The notes below the pieces were generated by a model. That model saw only the letters and a list, made by a program, of their open reading frames with translations. It ran no database searches and was not told the origin of the DNA. This document shows, one piece after another, positions 11,759 to 24,160 of a DNA stretch of 64,000 nucleotides. A program made the position numbers and the translations under genes. Where the stretch lies: positions 4,261,861-4,325,860 of the forward strand of contig VZQC01004693.1 of NCBI GenBank assembly GCA_009823505.1, given 5' to 3'. The stretch is from Rhizomys pruinosus (lineage: Eukaryota > Chordata > Mammalia > Rodentia > Spalacidae). Within the stretch, counting starts at the first letter, position 1, and each line of letters begins with the position of its first letter.

Positions 11759-12515
11759 GTATGCAACTTCGAAAGAAAAAACTCATCTAAAGTTTCAAAG
11801 TATGTGTGATTTTTAAAGACAGTATGCATGATTTTTATAAACAGTAGCAGCACATTAAAAATAAGACAAGTACTTTACAATAGTGCAACACCAAAGTTGC
11901 CTCAAGGTCTTCTGAGGAAGCGGTGAGACGTAGGCAATCTCTTCCTGAAGGCAGAAAAAGTATAAAATTATTTAAAGGACTTGCTCTTGAGAAGAAAGTT
12001 TCTCCAGGACACCCTGATGCCACAGGGCTGCCTAGGGAAGTGCTTCTCATGTTTAGTCCTCAAAGATAAATGAAGTGACCATCCAAGAGGGCCCATGTAC
12101 CACTTGATCTGGCAGCAGACCACGGCATATCCTCTTCATGGTGTTTTGTAGGCATGCCAGATAGAAGGCATTGGATCATGGAAGCTGGGAGAGTAGCATG
12201 TAAGTCTGTGCAGAAAGCTAATGAGACTCCAAGAACCCAGAGATGGCCAAGAGAAGCTTCAGGAAATGAGGAAGGCAGCTGAAGAGAGAGGACATATAAG
12301 CTACAAATTCTAGGAGGCCATCCAAGTCCTTTGGCGCTCACGTTATACAATTATGTACCCTGGATTCTTTTATGAGGTCTCAGAGTTATTTTTCCCTTTT
12401 GAGATCAGAATGTTTATCTGTGCTATTATATCTTGGGGAATGTAACTTGATTTTCCATGTGTGTGTATGTATGTTGTAGTATATGCATGTGTGTGCATGT
12501 CATAGTATATCCATG
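11759..12515. other. Single-copy DNA
   Basis: Minus-strand open frames at 11835-12050 and 12060-12350 show no recognised protein. No clear repeat seen. Confidence 0.4.
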
Positions 12516-12519
12516 TGTG

Positions 12520-12815
12520 TCTGGGGGTTTAATTGTCCATGCAAGAGTATAAGAAGGCCACAGGTGATATCATGATGTCTTTCCCAAACACTTCTCTAAC
12601 TTTCTTTGAGACAGAGACTCTCACTGAAACTGGTGAAACTGGAGCTACCATTTTAGCTAGACTGGCTGCCCAGCAAGCCCCAAAGATCTTTGCATCTCCA
12701 TCCTGGTGTTACAAGTGTGCACAACCATGCCTATGGGTCCTGAGTATCCAAACACAAGTCCTTATGTTAGTGCAGCAAACACAATACCTACTAAGCTACC
12801 TCCCAAACCTCTTGA
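12520..12815 (-). mobile_element. B4/RSINE-type SINE, antisense, diverged
   Basis: ctttctttgagacagagactctcac, ttttagctagactggctgcccagcaag, then ctaccatgcctatggg-like and aagctacctcccaaacc follow the antisense B4-type composite (B1-like plus tRNA-like parts). Confidence 0.6.
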
Positions 12816-12954
12816 TACTTCATTTTTGCAGGGCCTCATAGCTATGAGTTTTTCTTGAGTCTGGATTGAGCCTTCTAAGATTAGTCTTGGACTCTTGAAC
12901 AATGCTGGGCAAAGTTGGAACTGTTGGAGATAGACTACCTGTGTTTAGCACAGT

Positions 12955-13365
12955 CATGACCTTCTGGGGATCACAGGGAGGATGTCATGGTTAGCATATT
13001 AAATGCCACCCACACACCCTGTGTTGAATGTTTGCTCTAGCTGCTGATGTTATTTTGATACTATAACCTTTAAGGGATGAGCCTAACTAGAGGATGTAAG
13101 TCATAGGGGCCATGCATTTCAAGGGCATCTTGCTACTAGCCACTTCCCATTTCCCTCTCTGCTTCCTGTAATCATGAGGTAGCTGCTTTGTTATCCCATG
13201 GTGTTCCTCACCATGATGTCCGACTTCAACTTCACTCAGGCCAGTAGAGGCGGGGAACAGATGGCCATTAAGTGAAACCTCTAAAACTCTAAGCCAAAAA
13301 AAAAAAAAAAAAGTCAGTCTTCCTTTGTTTTTCTCAGCACAGAGACAAAAGTTTTGACTAACACA
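12955..13365 (+). mobile_element. LTR-like element, very diverged, sense
   Basis: Parallel to 6898-7282 in order: a gatgttattttgatac start region, ggatgagcctaactagagga, ctagccacttcccatttccctc, and an end reading cagagacaaaagttttgactaacaca. An A run (about 13296-13313) interrupts it. Confidence 0.45.
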
Positions 13366-13520
13366 ATGTTGTGAGAAGTATTGAAATATTGGAATGTCCT
13401 TGTTTTTTGTCACAAAAATATAAATCTACTGAAAAAGAAATTAATCCAACAGGTTCTGTGGTGGTGAGGAAAAGCAAAAAGTCAAGTCTGGCTTTATTCA
13501 CATGTATCAACTCATTCTTA
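13366..13520. other. Spacer
   Basis: Nothing recognised. Confidence 0.4.
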
Positions 13521-13535
13521 AAAATAGGAATGGAG

Positions 13536-13611
13536 GCCAGCCTGGTCTACAGAGTGAGTTCCAGTACAGCTGGGGCTACAAGGAGACCCTGTCTTGAAAA
13601 GACCAACAAAA
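13536..13611 (+). mobile_element. B1 SINE, 5'-truncated
   Basis: It starts inside the element at ggccagcctggtctacagag and ends gagaccctgtcttgaaaagacc. The duplication aaaaataggaatgga lies on both sides (about 13521-13535 and 13612-13626), so the truncated copy inserted as such. Confidence 0.88.
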
Positions 13612-13626
13612 GAAAAATAGGAATGG

Positions 13627-14535
13627 AAATAAAGCTCAAGTGAAACTATTCAGAATTGCTTACCTTTAAAGGTCTATATGTCTTAGTCTATGAAGAGCTG
13701 GTATGTGAACACTGTATTGCCAAATGGTCTCAAAATGCTGAATATTCCTATTTAAATGGTGGAATAGAGTCTTACTCATTCTTCCTATGAAAATGTGACA
13801 AATGATGCCTTATCCTTATGAAATTTATTGTTCAGGTGATTCATAAAAGATGGTTTGCTTTGGAATCAGGATGTTTATACTTGCAACTTATTATAAACCT
13901 GTATAACATACTCTGGTCTGCCAACCTGGAGTTAAAGTCACCAGGGAAAAAGTGCTTTCCAGTTAAGGCATCATTTTCTTATTTCCAAGGCGAACCTGTG
14001 ACCAGAAGCATTGTTGTACTTTTCTTCTATGCTTATGGCAAGTGCCCTGCACATCACTCTTCCTTTCTCAGAGATTCTATAACAAAAGATACCAAACCCA
14101 ATTTCAATATCCCTTTACATAGACCTGTTGGGCCGCCCATTGCCTTTTCCAAGCATCAGGATTCATTGGATACAGGCTATTAATAAACTGAGTAGTATGT
14201 GAATGATTTGGTGAATAAAAACTCACATTTGTCACCCTTATAATTCAGTGACAGTGTCTTTCAGAGTAGACACTAGCACTCAAAGCACTTTTTCCAAGTA
14301 TTCTTTGGCTTCTACATGAGGCTCAACCCCTCTAAGTCACACTTGAATAGGTCATTCATTCTGCTGAAAATGGTAAACCATTTTCCCAAACAGATATTCT
14401 CAGGAACAATACTACGAAGTAGTTATCTTTCAATTATCTTAGTACTATCTCCATCCCTAATGTCCCATATGGAGATTTAGGAGTCACAGGTCTTGGAGAC
14501 GGCCTCCATGCATGCATGGTATGGGCTCAGAAAAC
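13627..14535. other. Single-copy DNA
   Basis: An open frame at 13818-14183 (121 codons) has no recognisable features and is not called as a gene. Confidence 0.4.
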
Positions 14536-14539
14536 TTGA

Positions 14540-14695
14540 GGCTAAGGAGCTGAGATGACTTGGCAGGTAAAAAAAAAAAAAAAAAAGCACTTTCCCTGCA
14601 AGCTTGATAACCTCATCCCTGGAATCAATGTAAAGGTAGAAGGAGAGAACTGACTCCACGAACCTGTCCTCTGACCTCCACAGCCAAAAACCTGC
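14540..14695 (+). mobile_element. B3/B4-type SINE, diverged
   Basis: gctgagatgacttggcagg, an A17 run, ctgcaagcttgataacctcatccc, gagagaactgactccacgaac and ctgtcctctgacctccac follow the B3/B4 consensus order. Confidence 0.65.
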
Positions 14696-15100
14696 TTTTT
14701 CCTAGGCCCTCCCATTATTAGTCAGAAGGCCGGTCAGAGCAATAGAACTCTAAACACACAAAAATATTTTGGAAGTACCTTAATCAAATTATTTTGCCTA
14801 TATTTTCCCTGTATGAAAAAGGGTAATAACTAATTGTAGAAATATGTGTCTACATAAGTGCATAGTTTTTTAATAAGTACAAATGAAAGATTTAAATGTA
14901 AAGAAAGAACTGTGTTATAGTTAAATAACAGCACCTTCTTTTTTCATGGAACATGAAGCTATGGTGTATTTTACAATTGATGGAATGTTTAGATTTAATA
15001 GTCACTAGCCTCAAGTTTCTTTTTTTTTTCTTTATTTTAATTTACTATGAAAGGGTGGAGTGCCACCACTTGTTGTGGTGTTGATATTGAGCTTTATTGC
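14696..15100. other. AT-rich single-copy DNA
   Basis: No gene recognised. It leads into the L1 fragment. Confidence 0.4.
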
Positions 15101-15558
15101 ACTATGCTACCTACAGGGACACATGGAGACTAAATAACACACTCCTGAATAATGAATGGGTCAAAGAGTAAATAAAGAAAGCAATAAAAGCATTCCTGCA
15201 ACTAAACTACAATGACAGTACAACACAAGAAACCCTATGGGACACTTTAAAAGCAATCCTAAGAGGGAAGTTTATAGCCCTGGGTGCCCACATTAAAAAA
15301 ATAGAAAGAGCACAAATAAATGAGCTAACACTGCAGCTAAACACACTTGAAAGGCAACAGCAAATAAACCCTAAACACAGCAGACAGGAAGTAATAACAA
15401 AAACCAGGGCAGAAATCAATGAAATAGAAACAAAGAAAACAATACAAAAAATTAAAGAAATCCAAAAGTTGGTTCTTTGAGAGAATAAACAAGATAGACA
15501 GACCCCCTAGCCCAGTTAACCAAAATAAAGAAAGAGTAACTCCAAATCAATAGAATTT

Positions 15559-16101
15559 GTGATGAAAGGGGAAATATCACAACAGACAATGAAAAGATCC
15601 AGACAATCATACGGGAGTACTTCTACCAAATTTGTGAACCTAAGGGAAATGGATGAATATTTGCAATCCAGGGAATCACCAAAGCTAAAAGAAGAGATTG
15701 ACAGCTTAAACAGACCCATAATATATGAAGAAATTGAAAATTTAATAAGAGACCTCCTAACTAAAAAAAGCCCAGGCCCAGATGGTTTCACAGCAGAATT
15801 CTATAAAATATTTAAAGAGGACTTGCAACCATTATTATTCAAACTGTTCAGAAAGATACAAGCAGAGGGAAATCTCCCAAATTCCTTCTATGAAGCCAGC
15901 ATCACTCTAATACCAAAACCAGGCAAGGATGCAACCAAAAAAGAGAACTACAGACCCATCTCATTAATGAACTCAGATGCAAAAATCCTCAACAAAATAC
16001 TTGCAAACCATATACAGACCCACATAAAAAGATCATCCACCATGATCAAGTTGGATTCATACCAGAAACGCAAGGATGATTCAACATACGAAAGTCAGTA
16101 A
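15559..16101 (+). pseudogene. L1 ORF2 reverse-transcriptase remnant, first part
   Basis: Open for 180 codons. It carries the L1 RT motifs [13 protein letters not shown] and NYRPISLMN. The frame is lost after 16101. The catalytic-region motif [11 protein letters not shown] follows in another frame at about 16157-16195. Nonfunctional fragment of a retrotransposon polymerase. Confidence 0.85.
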
Positions 16102-16199
16102 ATATCATAAAACACATAAATTGACTGAAGGGAAAAAAAAAACACAAAATCATCTCAATTGATGCAGAAAAAGCCTTCGACAAAATACAGCATCCCTTC

Positions 16200-16661
16200 A
16201 TGATTAAAGTACTAGAGGGAATTGGACTGGAAGGATCATTCCTCAACATAATCAAAGTCATATACAAGAAACCCACAGGCAGCATCATCCTAAATGGAGA
16301 AAAGTTAGAAGGATGCCCCAGAAAGGTAGGAACCCGTCAAGGCTGTCTCCTGTCACCACTCCTCTTCAATATAGTGCTTAAAACACTGGCTAGGGCAAAA
16401 AGGCAAGAAAAGGAAATCAAAGGAATACTAATTGGAAAAAAGGAAGTAAAACTATCCCTCTTTGAAGACGATATGATAGTTTACCTAAGAGATGCTAAAA
16501 ACTCTACCAGAAAACTTCTAGAAACAATTAGGAGTTTCAGTAAAGTGGCAGGTTATGTAATTAACCTAGAAAAATCAGTAGCCTTTCTTTACACCAACAA
16601 CAAGCAACTGAAGAAGGAATACAAGGAGACCTTCCCACTCACAATAGCATCAAAACAATAA
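16200..16661 (+). pseudogene. L1 ORF2 reverse-transcriptase remnant, second part
   Basis: Open for 153 codons with [14 protein letters not shown]. The catalytic-loop motif reads FEDD where active L1 elements have FADD. It ends in a stop at 16661 and the ORF2 text continues in a shifted frame. Inactive. Confidence 0.85.
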
Positions 16662-17150
16662 AATACCTAGGAATAAACCTAACCAAAGACACCAAAGATC
16701 TCTACAACAAAAATTATAAATTCCTAAAGAAGGAGATTGAAGAAAACATCAGAAGGTGGAAAGACCTCCCATGCTCATGGATTGGAAAAATTAATGTAGT
16801 AAAAATGTCCATTCTACCCAAATTAATATATCAATTCAACACAATTCCAATTAAAATCCCCAGGACATTCTTCACAGGCTTGGAAAAAAAATTCTTAATT
16901 TCATGTGGAACAACAAAAAACCCCAAATATCCAAAGCAACCCTGAGTGAAAACAGCAATACATGGGGGGAATCTCTATACCAGACATCAAACTATACTTC
17001 AGGGCTATAGTCACAAAAACAGCCTGGTACTGGCAGAAAAATAGACCTGTAGACCAATGAAACAAAACTGAAGATCCAAACTTGAGCACATATAATTTCA
17101 GCCACCTCATATTTGGCAAGGGGTCCACTGGCATCCAAATCGATTGATTG

Positions 17151-17234
17151 CACTCTGAGAAAATACTAAATTGTTAAACTGCTAAGTGGTCATTGAACAA
17201 AAGCACACTGCTTTAGATTTTGTTTAGGAACATT

Positions 17235-17283
<49 letters not shown>

Positions 17284-18984
17284 CAGATTATTTCTGCTGA
17301 CACTATATACAGAAACATTACTTTACAATGACTATCCTAACATTAAAATGGAATTTTCCAGAGAGTCTCTAAGAGACCATTCTTGAGATTGAGAGATGGT
17401 GAGAAAGCCCAGACATTCATTGTGCTGGAACACTGTGTGGTCCTGGCTGGAACAAGGGCATGATTTGGCAAAGATTTCCTTCATTTTAACATTTTACATG
17501 TAGATTCCAAGTTAGTTATTGGCAAAAGTTTTTAAATGCCCTTTAAAATATTGGGTCATCCATGTTCAAAGCTCTTACATGAAGATATGAATTTAACTAG
17601 TAATAGTATTTTAAAACCTGGGTGTTTGGAATAGATTTCTCCAAATTTGTCTCCACTGGGAGACCTATGTTCTCCCTGATACATTCTATAATTTTAGTAT
17701 AAATTTAGATATTCAACATGTTTAGCATAAAATGAGCATAGGGTTGCCTTTAGGTTAAAGACCTTAAATTACTTGTATTTCCAACTTGGTTTTATTCCCC
17801 CTATGAGTCACTCCTTTCTCTAGGCATATTCTGATGGTGATTGACATCTCAGAGGTCTACAAGACCTGTCATCAAAGTTTTAAATGACACCTACTTGACT
17901 TAATTATGCATGAAGCTCAAAATAGGTTTGGAAGGCACTTACTGAAGCAGAATTAAATTTAAAAGGAGTGTGGTGGCTACAAATACTGTGTTCATCTTTT
18001 GAATAGTAGGCAATTATTGGAGTTTTATTGCCAACGATAAATTGAAACATGAACAACTAAGTTTACATAATTTGTATTAAAGAAATCAGTTCATGAATTT
18101 GCAATGTATGAATTCCATGCTAAATGAACATATACAAATGACTCTTTACATTCAGAAAGAAAATTTTAAAGCAATAAAACTTTTTCCCTTTCAACACAGT
18201 ACTCTATTCTAACTCTGCACTTCTGAGAAAATACAATTTAAATGAAAGTAATGGTCCTTCCTATTTGGAAATCTGCAATGAGTTGATGTAGAGACCACAA
18301 ATATTAAGAAATGAAAGCATGTACACAGTAACAATTAATCTAGATCCAACTCATGTTTTATGGAATATTTTCATTTGGATTCCTATATTTATAAATCACC
18401 TCTCACAACCTGATTATGAACTACTCAATTTATTCATTGAATTTTATTTTAGTGTTACTTGATTCATTGGATTTTACCTTAGTCTTAAGACACACCTCTT
18501 GTATTTAAAATTATACCACTTTTAAATAGTTAGTCATTACACTTTATATGTTCATAGACAAAATTTTATCTACTTTAGATTTTATTTTAGTTCAACATGT
18601 CTTGTGGTGCTTACTATGTGTAGGTTACTGTTCAAAAACAAAGATTAATTCGTTTTTTTGTAAATTCTGTGCTATATGCAGATATATCTATTTGTTATCC
18701 AAATTGTAAGTCCCAGCTATTCTCCAAAGCCCACACCAATCTGAAACATTCCTCTCATGCTTTCTTGAAATTCTGTTGCACAGTATTTGATGCTAAACAG
18801 CTTGTCTCTTATCTTTCTTTAGAGAAAGTTTTTATGATTTCTTGACTGTACTGTGAGAGTGTTAGGGCAAGAAGGAATATCACTTCTATCCCCAATAGTG
18901 TCTGAAATAAAATGATAGACACAACATATGAAATAATACCTTCCTAACAGTCTTGGAACAAAAATTAAATAAGTTTTGTAAATG
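17151..18984. other. Long single-copy AT-rich stretch
   Basis: Apart from the TG run at 17239-17281, no repeat or gene was recognised in 1.8 kb. One of the longer repeat-free stretches here. Confidence 0.45.
17239..17281 (+). repeat. (TG)n microsatellite
   Basis: About 21 uninterrupted TG units. Confidence 0.95.
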
Positions 18985-19470
18985 GGGATGGAGAGATGGC
19001 TCAGCAGTTAAGAATGCTTACTGCAGGACTGGAGAGATGGCCTAGCAGTTAAGAGCACCGACTGCTCTTGCAGAGGATCTAGGTTCGATCCCCAGCACCC
19101 ACATAGTGGCTAAGAACAGTCTGCAACTCCAGTTCCAGGAGAACTCCAGTTCCAGGGGAATCCGAGACCCTCTTCTGACCTCCGTGGCATTGCACGACAC
19201 GGGTGCACAAACCTACATGCAGACAGTACATCCATACACACACAAAAATAAATAAAATAAAAAAAATAATATTAAAAAAAGAATGCTTACTCCTCTTCTA
19301 GAGGACCCAGACCGGGGTTTTTAGTACCCATACCAGGTAGATTGCAACTGCATGTAACTCTAATTCCAGAGTATCTAAATCCTCTGGTCTCTGAGGGCAC
19401 CTGCATTCACGTGGTACAACATAAACTCACACAGGCTCACAAACGTGTAAATAAAAATAAATTAATATTA
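18985..19470 (+). mobile_element. Older B2-type SINE, split by a younger B2
   Basis: The head ggatggagagatggctcagcagttaagaatgcttact (18985-19022) continues at 19280 as agaatgcttactcctcttctagaggaccc, through to an A-rich tail near 19470. Confidence 0.85.
19023..19279 (+). mobile_element. Young B2-type SINE nested in an older B2
   Basis: Complete double-unit copy with target duplication agaatgcttact (19011-19022, 19280-19291) taken from the host B2 itself, which gives a direct age order. Confidence 0.92.
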
Positions 19471-21285
19471 AGTATTTCTAAATTAAAAGATAAATTGTGC
19501 TATTTTTTAAAAATTTATGGCAACCTATAACTGTTTGTGTTGTACATAAAAATCCTGAAAATAATTGTATGTGATACTTTTATCATGAAAGCAAAACTTC
19601 TCATATTTATTCACTCATAAATATTTACTTGTTCATTTAATGTGGACTATTTAATTTTATCATTTGAATCCCCCACAATTTTTGACAAGAAATCAAATAA
19701 ACAAATAATATTTGATGAAAGACATATAATGTACCAATTTTGAAAAAAATCATTCCAAAATTAAATTTACATGCTGATGTCACACTTCTCACTGATAACT
19801 TAAGTACATCATTAGAGCTACCCTCTCTGTCATCTTTCAGCACCTTGCCATTTGATGTGGGCTTTAAATGTCATCTATTAGTATATCCTTTTTGCTCAAC
19901 TACAAAGCCCATTAATCACGCTCATCTGAATACAACACTACAGAGAGTCACGCCAACTCCTGTGTGTGTCTGTAGTTTCCATCCCTCTCAGAATTACCAC
20001 ATCAAGGTTCCCAAGCCTCCTTCAGATTTTCACTATCCATCAAATTCTAAATTTCTTAATATAGCTGCCTCTCTATTGCCTGTGACACTGGCAATAAGTG
20101 AGAACCATAGAAAAATTGTAACCTCCATTTAGCCTTTGATCGCCCCACTTACTGGCCTTTACGTGAGTTGCTAATGAGCAGTGAAGTTGACAGATTGAAA
20201 TGTCACTTCTTTCCACCCTCTGATATAAGTGATAATGAACATGAATATGATAAGAGGCTGACAGGACAGGACAGGAGAGGAGAGGAAAGTTCTGGAAGAC
20301 AATACAACAGGAAATAGGAGATGAAAAGAATATAAGGATTCACAACCATGGGAGAAATTTAGCATTTACTTGTTAAAACTTTAATAAAAACAGCAGCAAA
20401 ACTACAAAAGTAGAAATTGCGTAGAGAAGGTCTGCACCGAGATGGAAAGTCAAATGACCCTCGTAGGGCTCCATCAAACTCAAGGAGGTCCCCTAAAGGA
20501 ATCCCTGTTAGTAAGTATCTGAGGCAAACTGTAAAACATCAGCCTGTGTTCCTGTTGAAGATCCCAGAAGGGGCTTTACCTGTGCTCAGGTAGTCAGGGC
20601 CAGTTGAAGAGAAAAGCTTGTATAGACTGGCAAATGTTTGGATTAGAGAGAATATCATTCCAGTGTGGGTAAAAGGGAAGACAGCAACACTTTCAAGATT
20701 TATAATCTCAATTCTAAGCAATTCTCTGGCACTAAACTATTTAACACACTGTCTCTGAAATGGGTAAAGTATTTATTCCCAATAAATTTTGTAGGAAAGA
20801 AATGTTAAAATGACAGGTCTTCAAAAATGTCAAAATAGAAATTATATGAATCATATGAGTTATATGACATTAACAGGTATTGTTCTCAATATAAATAAGT
20901 TCCCTTATTCAACATCGAAATTGATTCTCAGATAAAAATTCATTATATTTCTTCAAATTTATTTCATAGTGACTAGAAAGGTTGGATGGGTTTTAATTTT
21001 CCATGTCCTAAAATTGGGACAGAATTTCTAAGACAGTATTTTAATCAACTGTTTGGTAAGTTTAGACACTGACAATATTAGACTAAATACTAATGAATAA
21101 AAAAGGAAGTAAAAATAATAGATTAATTTAATTTTCACTCTGACTAGTTATAACATTGAGTCTGCTTTGGCCTTGTGAATAAAAAGAAATTGGCAGGGTG
21201 AATGGATGAGGAGATTTTACCAACACCTTCGGAGGCATGGGAATACTTTTGTTGGTTAATGGGGTAACTGGTTTTCTACAGAAGG
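19471..21285. other. Single-copy AT-rich DNA
   Basis: No gene recognised. The 130-codon open frame at 19740-20132 has no recognisable features. A short ggacaggacaggacagg-type purine run lies near 20258-20287. Confidence 0.4.
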
Positions 21286-21289
21286 TAAC

Positions 21290-22125
21290 ATTTTCATCAA
21301 GTTAGCAGGATATAAAATCAACGAACAAACAAGAGTAACCTTCCTTTATGTCAATAGCAAGCACTCTGATAAAGAAATCAGAAAAGCCTCATTCACAATT
21401 GCTGCCCCATAAAATAAAATACTTAGGAATAAACCAAACCAAAGAAGTGAAAGACCTTGGCATTGAACACTTTAAAACACTGAAGAAAGAAACTTAAGTA
21501 GATACTAGAAGATGGAAAGTCCTCTCATGTTCATATTGAAAGAATTAACGTTGTGAAAATGGCTATTCCTCCAAAAGCAATCTACAGATTCGATGCAGTA
21601 TCCATCAAAGTCCGATGTCATTTTTAAGAGAAATAGAAAAAATGTTCTTAAAAATTGCAAAAGCAATCCTGAGCAAAAAGAATAATGTTTCAGGTATCAT
21701 TATATCTGATTTCAATACTACAGAGTCCCAGTATTCAAAACAGCATGGTGTTGGTACAAAAAAATTACATGGACTAACAAAACAGAGTAGACCCAGAAAT
21801 AACCCCAACAGCTACAAAGCTATTTACTTTTGCCAGAGATGCTAAAAACATACATTGGGGAAAAGACAGCATTTTTAGCAAATGGTGCTGGAAAAACTGG
21901 ACAACCAGAAGACTAAACTCGGTCTAATCTCAACCTGTAAAAAAACAGAAACAAACAAACAAAAACTATTCAAGATTAATCACAGCTCTTAATATAAGAC
22001 CTGAAACTCTGAAACTCATTGAGTTGTTTAGAGAAAACATTTCAAGGCATCAACATAAGCAAGCATTTTTCTGGATAAGACAGGGAATAACTCCAACAGC
22101 TGACAAATGAGAGCTCATGAAATTT
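21290..22125 (+). mobile_element. L1 ORF2 3' part, diverged
   Basis: gcaggatataaaatcaacgaac, tccttcctttatgtcaatagcaag-like text, aaaaatacttaggaataaacc and the following TWIN-type C-terminal region of ORF2, with frame breaks throughout. Confidence 0.85.
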
Positions 22126-22129
22126 AAAG

Positions 22130-22245
22130 TTTCTGGTTCAGTGAGATAGCTTGTCTCCAAAAAATAAGGATGAAAGCAGTAGAGGAAGATATCGGCATCC
22201 ACCACTGGCCTCCACATTCACACATATGATACAAACACACACACG
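22130..22245 (+). mobile_element. B4-type SINE fragment
   Basis: gcttgtctccaaaaaataaggatgaaagcagtagaggaagat and cactggcctccacattcacac fit the B4 3' half. Confidence 0.55.
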
Positions 22246-22251
22246 TTTGGT

Positions 22252-22396
22252 CTTAGCCAGGCATGGCAGCACACTCCTATAACCCTGGATTTCAGAATGT
22301 AGAAGTGGGAGAATTGCTGTCTGATCCCAGCTTAGGCTACATAGAGGGTTCCAATCCAGCCTGGGCTACAAGAGATACTGTCTCAGAGGCAAACAA
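22252..22396 (+). mobile_element. Old B1-type SINE
   Basis: tagccaggcatggcagcacactcc, gcttaggctacatagagggttcc and ctacaagagatactgtctcag fit a diverged B1/proto-B1. Confidence 0.65.
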
Positions 22397-22509
22397 CAAC
22401 AAAAATGCCAAAAGGTTCTTTAATAAAGTTTCATGTAATTAAATAATAAAAATTATCTTCCCATCTGGTGACTTGAAATGCAGAAAATTATTATTTTTAT
22501 TTTATCTCA

Positions 22510-22612
22510 CTTTTTTTAAGATACAGTTTTTCCAGGTAGCCCAGGTGGCCTGCAATTCATAACACTCTTGGATAATCTCCAAGTACTAGTATAAGAGGAG
22601 TTACCCATCACA
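22510..22612 (-). mobile_element. Old B1 fragment, antisense
   Basis: tttttttaagatacagtttttccaggtagcccaggtggcctgcaattcat is a diverged antisense B1 start. Confidence 0.5.
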
Positions 22613-23073
22613 TTTTTGTTTAGCTTCATTATTGTTGAGTTTCACACAGTTTGTATAAGTACCAACCTGAGGATGTTAACTCCATTTTAATAAGTACTGG
22701 TAAATTAGATTCATTCCACTCCAAGTATGTTTGGTTCCAGTCAAGTAGCATTTCTTCACAAACCCTGTCTCAAAAAAAAAAAGAAAAAAAAAAAAAAAGG
22801 AAGGAAGGAAGGAGTAGCTTAAAAAATTGAGTGTCCACTGCTTCCTGTGCTGCCTACTGAATCAATTACTGCCAATTACACAGTGTTTGCTTTTCATCTA
22901 GTCTTCAGTGTCACATAGATACCAAATTAGATTGATGTAGTGAAGAAACTTTATTATAAGATTCTCATTCAATTCTAGTCCCTAAAATAGCATAAGCTAA
23001 GTAAAGTTTGAAAAGTATTGAAGTCACCCAGAAAATGACTGAAACAGCACTAAATATGGCTAAGACTGTAATT
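22613..23073. other. Unassigned stretch with a purine run
   Basis: A short B1-like end aaccctgtctc is followed by an A/G-rich run (22770-22813). Otherwise nothing recognised. Confidence 0.4.
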
Positions 23074-23086
23074 AAGACAAAGATTA

Positions 23087-23313
23087 GGGGGGGCTGGAGA
23101 GATGGCTCAGTGGTTTAGAGCACTGACTGCTCTTGCAGAGGACCGGAGTTTGATTCCCAGCACCTACATGGTGGCTAACGGCCATCCTTTACTCCAGTTC
23201 CAGGTGATCTGATGCCTTCTCCCTCTTCTGACCTCTCCAGGCATTGGACAACATGTGTGTACCTATCTACATGCCATAAATACACTCATACAATTAAAAT
23301 AATAAATAAAATA
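23087..23313 (+). mobile_element. B2-type SINE, single-unit subtype
   Basis: ggctggagagatggctcagtgg through an (aataa) tail. The target duplication aagacaaagatta is at 23074-23086 and 23314-23326. Confidence 0.9.
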
Positions 23314-23326
23314 AAGACAAAGATTA

Positions 23327-23530
23327 ATGTGTGCTTATTAAATATGATATTTTTTCAAGTAACACAGAACATATTTTTAAAAGAAATTAATGACATGTAC
23401 CTTAATGCTAATATTTTAATTAAATGACTTTTTCAGAGTCTCCTGACTATATCAAACAAATTGTTAGTCTCATGCTGTAGAGTATCTTCTATTCTTTTTA
23501 TTACAGTAGTAGGGTTTTTTTTCCTTTTCT
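23327..23530. other. Spacer
   Basis: Nothing recognised. Confidence 0.4.
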
Positions 23531-23534
23531 CCTG

Positions 23535-24160
23535 AATTGTGAATTTCATACAATATATTTTGATCATATTTAGATCCCCTCCTATATCTTCATTCTCCCT
23601 TACTAGCCCCCAAAGAAATATCTTTTACTTTAATTAATATTATATATACTAAGGCCTATAGAGTCAGGTTTATGTCCTCAAATGCCCTTCTGTCTGTGTT
23701 CATTCACTGAAGCCCAGTCAGCTACCAAATGTCTCACCCTCAAACAAGACTCGTTTTTCTTTTCCAGCTACCATTGTTTGGCATTAGTTCCTCAGATGGA
23801 GTTGGTTTTCTTTTTACCCACTTCCCCACATCTATGGCAGGATTTTGTCTGGTGTGAGACTTGTGAATGCTCTCAGCATTGATGAGTTCATATGAGCAAC
23901 TGACCAGCTGTCTGGTTCCTTGTGCCTGCCCACCACCTCTGGCTCTTATAAGTTTTCCATCTCCTCTTCCACAATGGTCCCTGAGTCTTGGAAGACAGAA
24001 GCTTAATAGGTGTCTTATTCAGGGATACATAGTCTGCAGCTTCTTATTGTGTACATGTTGACTAGTTGTGGTTCTCCATGTTAATCACCACCTGCTGTAT
24101 AAGGAAGCTTCTCTGCTGAGAGTTGAGAGATGCATTAATCAAGGCAGGTCTGGAAAAAGT
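23535..24160 (-). mobile_element. Antisense L1 3'UTR fragment
   Basis: gtgaatttcatacaatatattttgatc, cccttctgtctgtgttcattcac, gccactt-type and aggaagcttctctgctgag segments run in parallel with 59690-60260 and 55290-55720. Confidence 0.65.

Larger units (their letters stand above)
15105..17150 (+). mobile_element. L1 ORF2 fragment, about 2 kb, truncated at both ends
   Basis: The order runs from the linker after the endonuclease, through the reverse-transcriptase domain, into the C-terminal region (ggcaaggggtccactggcatcc-like end). Stops and frameshifts break it into at least three frames. No 5'UTR, ORF1 or 3'UTR is attached. Confidence 0.9.

Noticed and set aside
13818..14183. Plus-strand open frame of 121 codons
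   Set aside because: No recognisable protein features, no clear start context, no splice signals examined that support it.
19740..20132. Plus-strand open frame of 130 codons in single-copy DNA
   Set aside because: No domain, splice or promoter context was seen and the composition looks random. Kept only as unassigned DNA.
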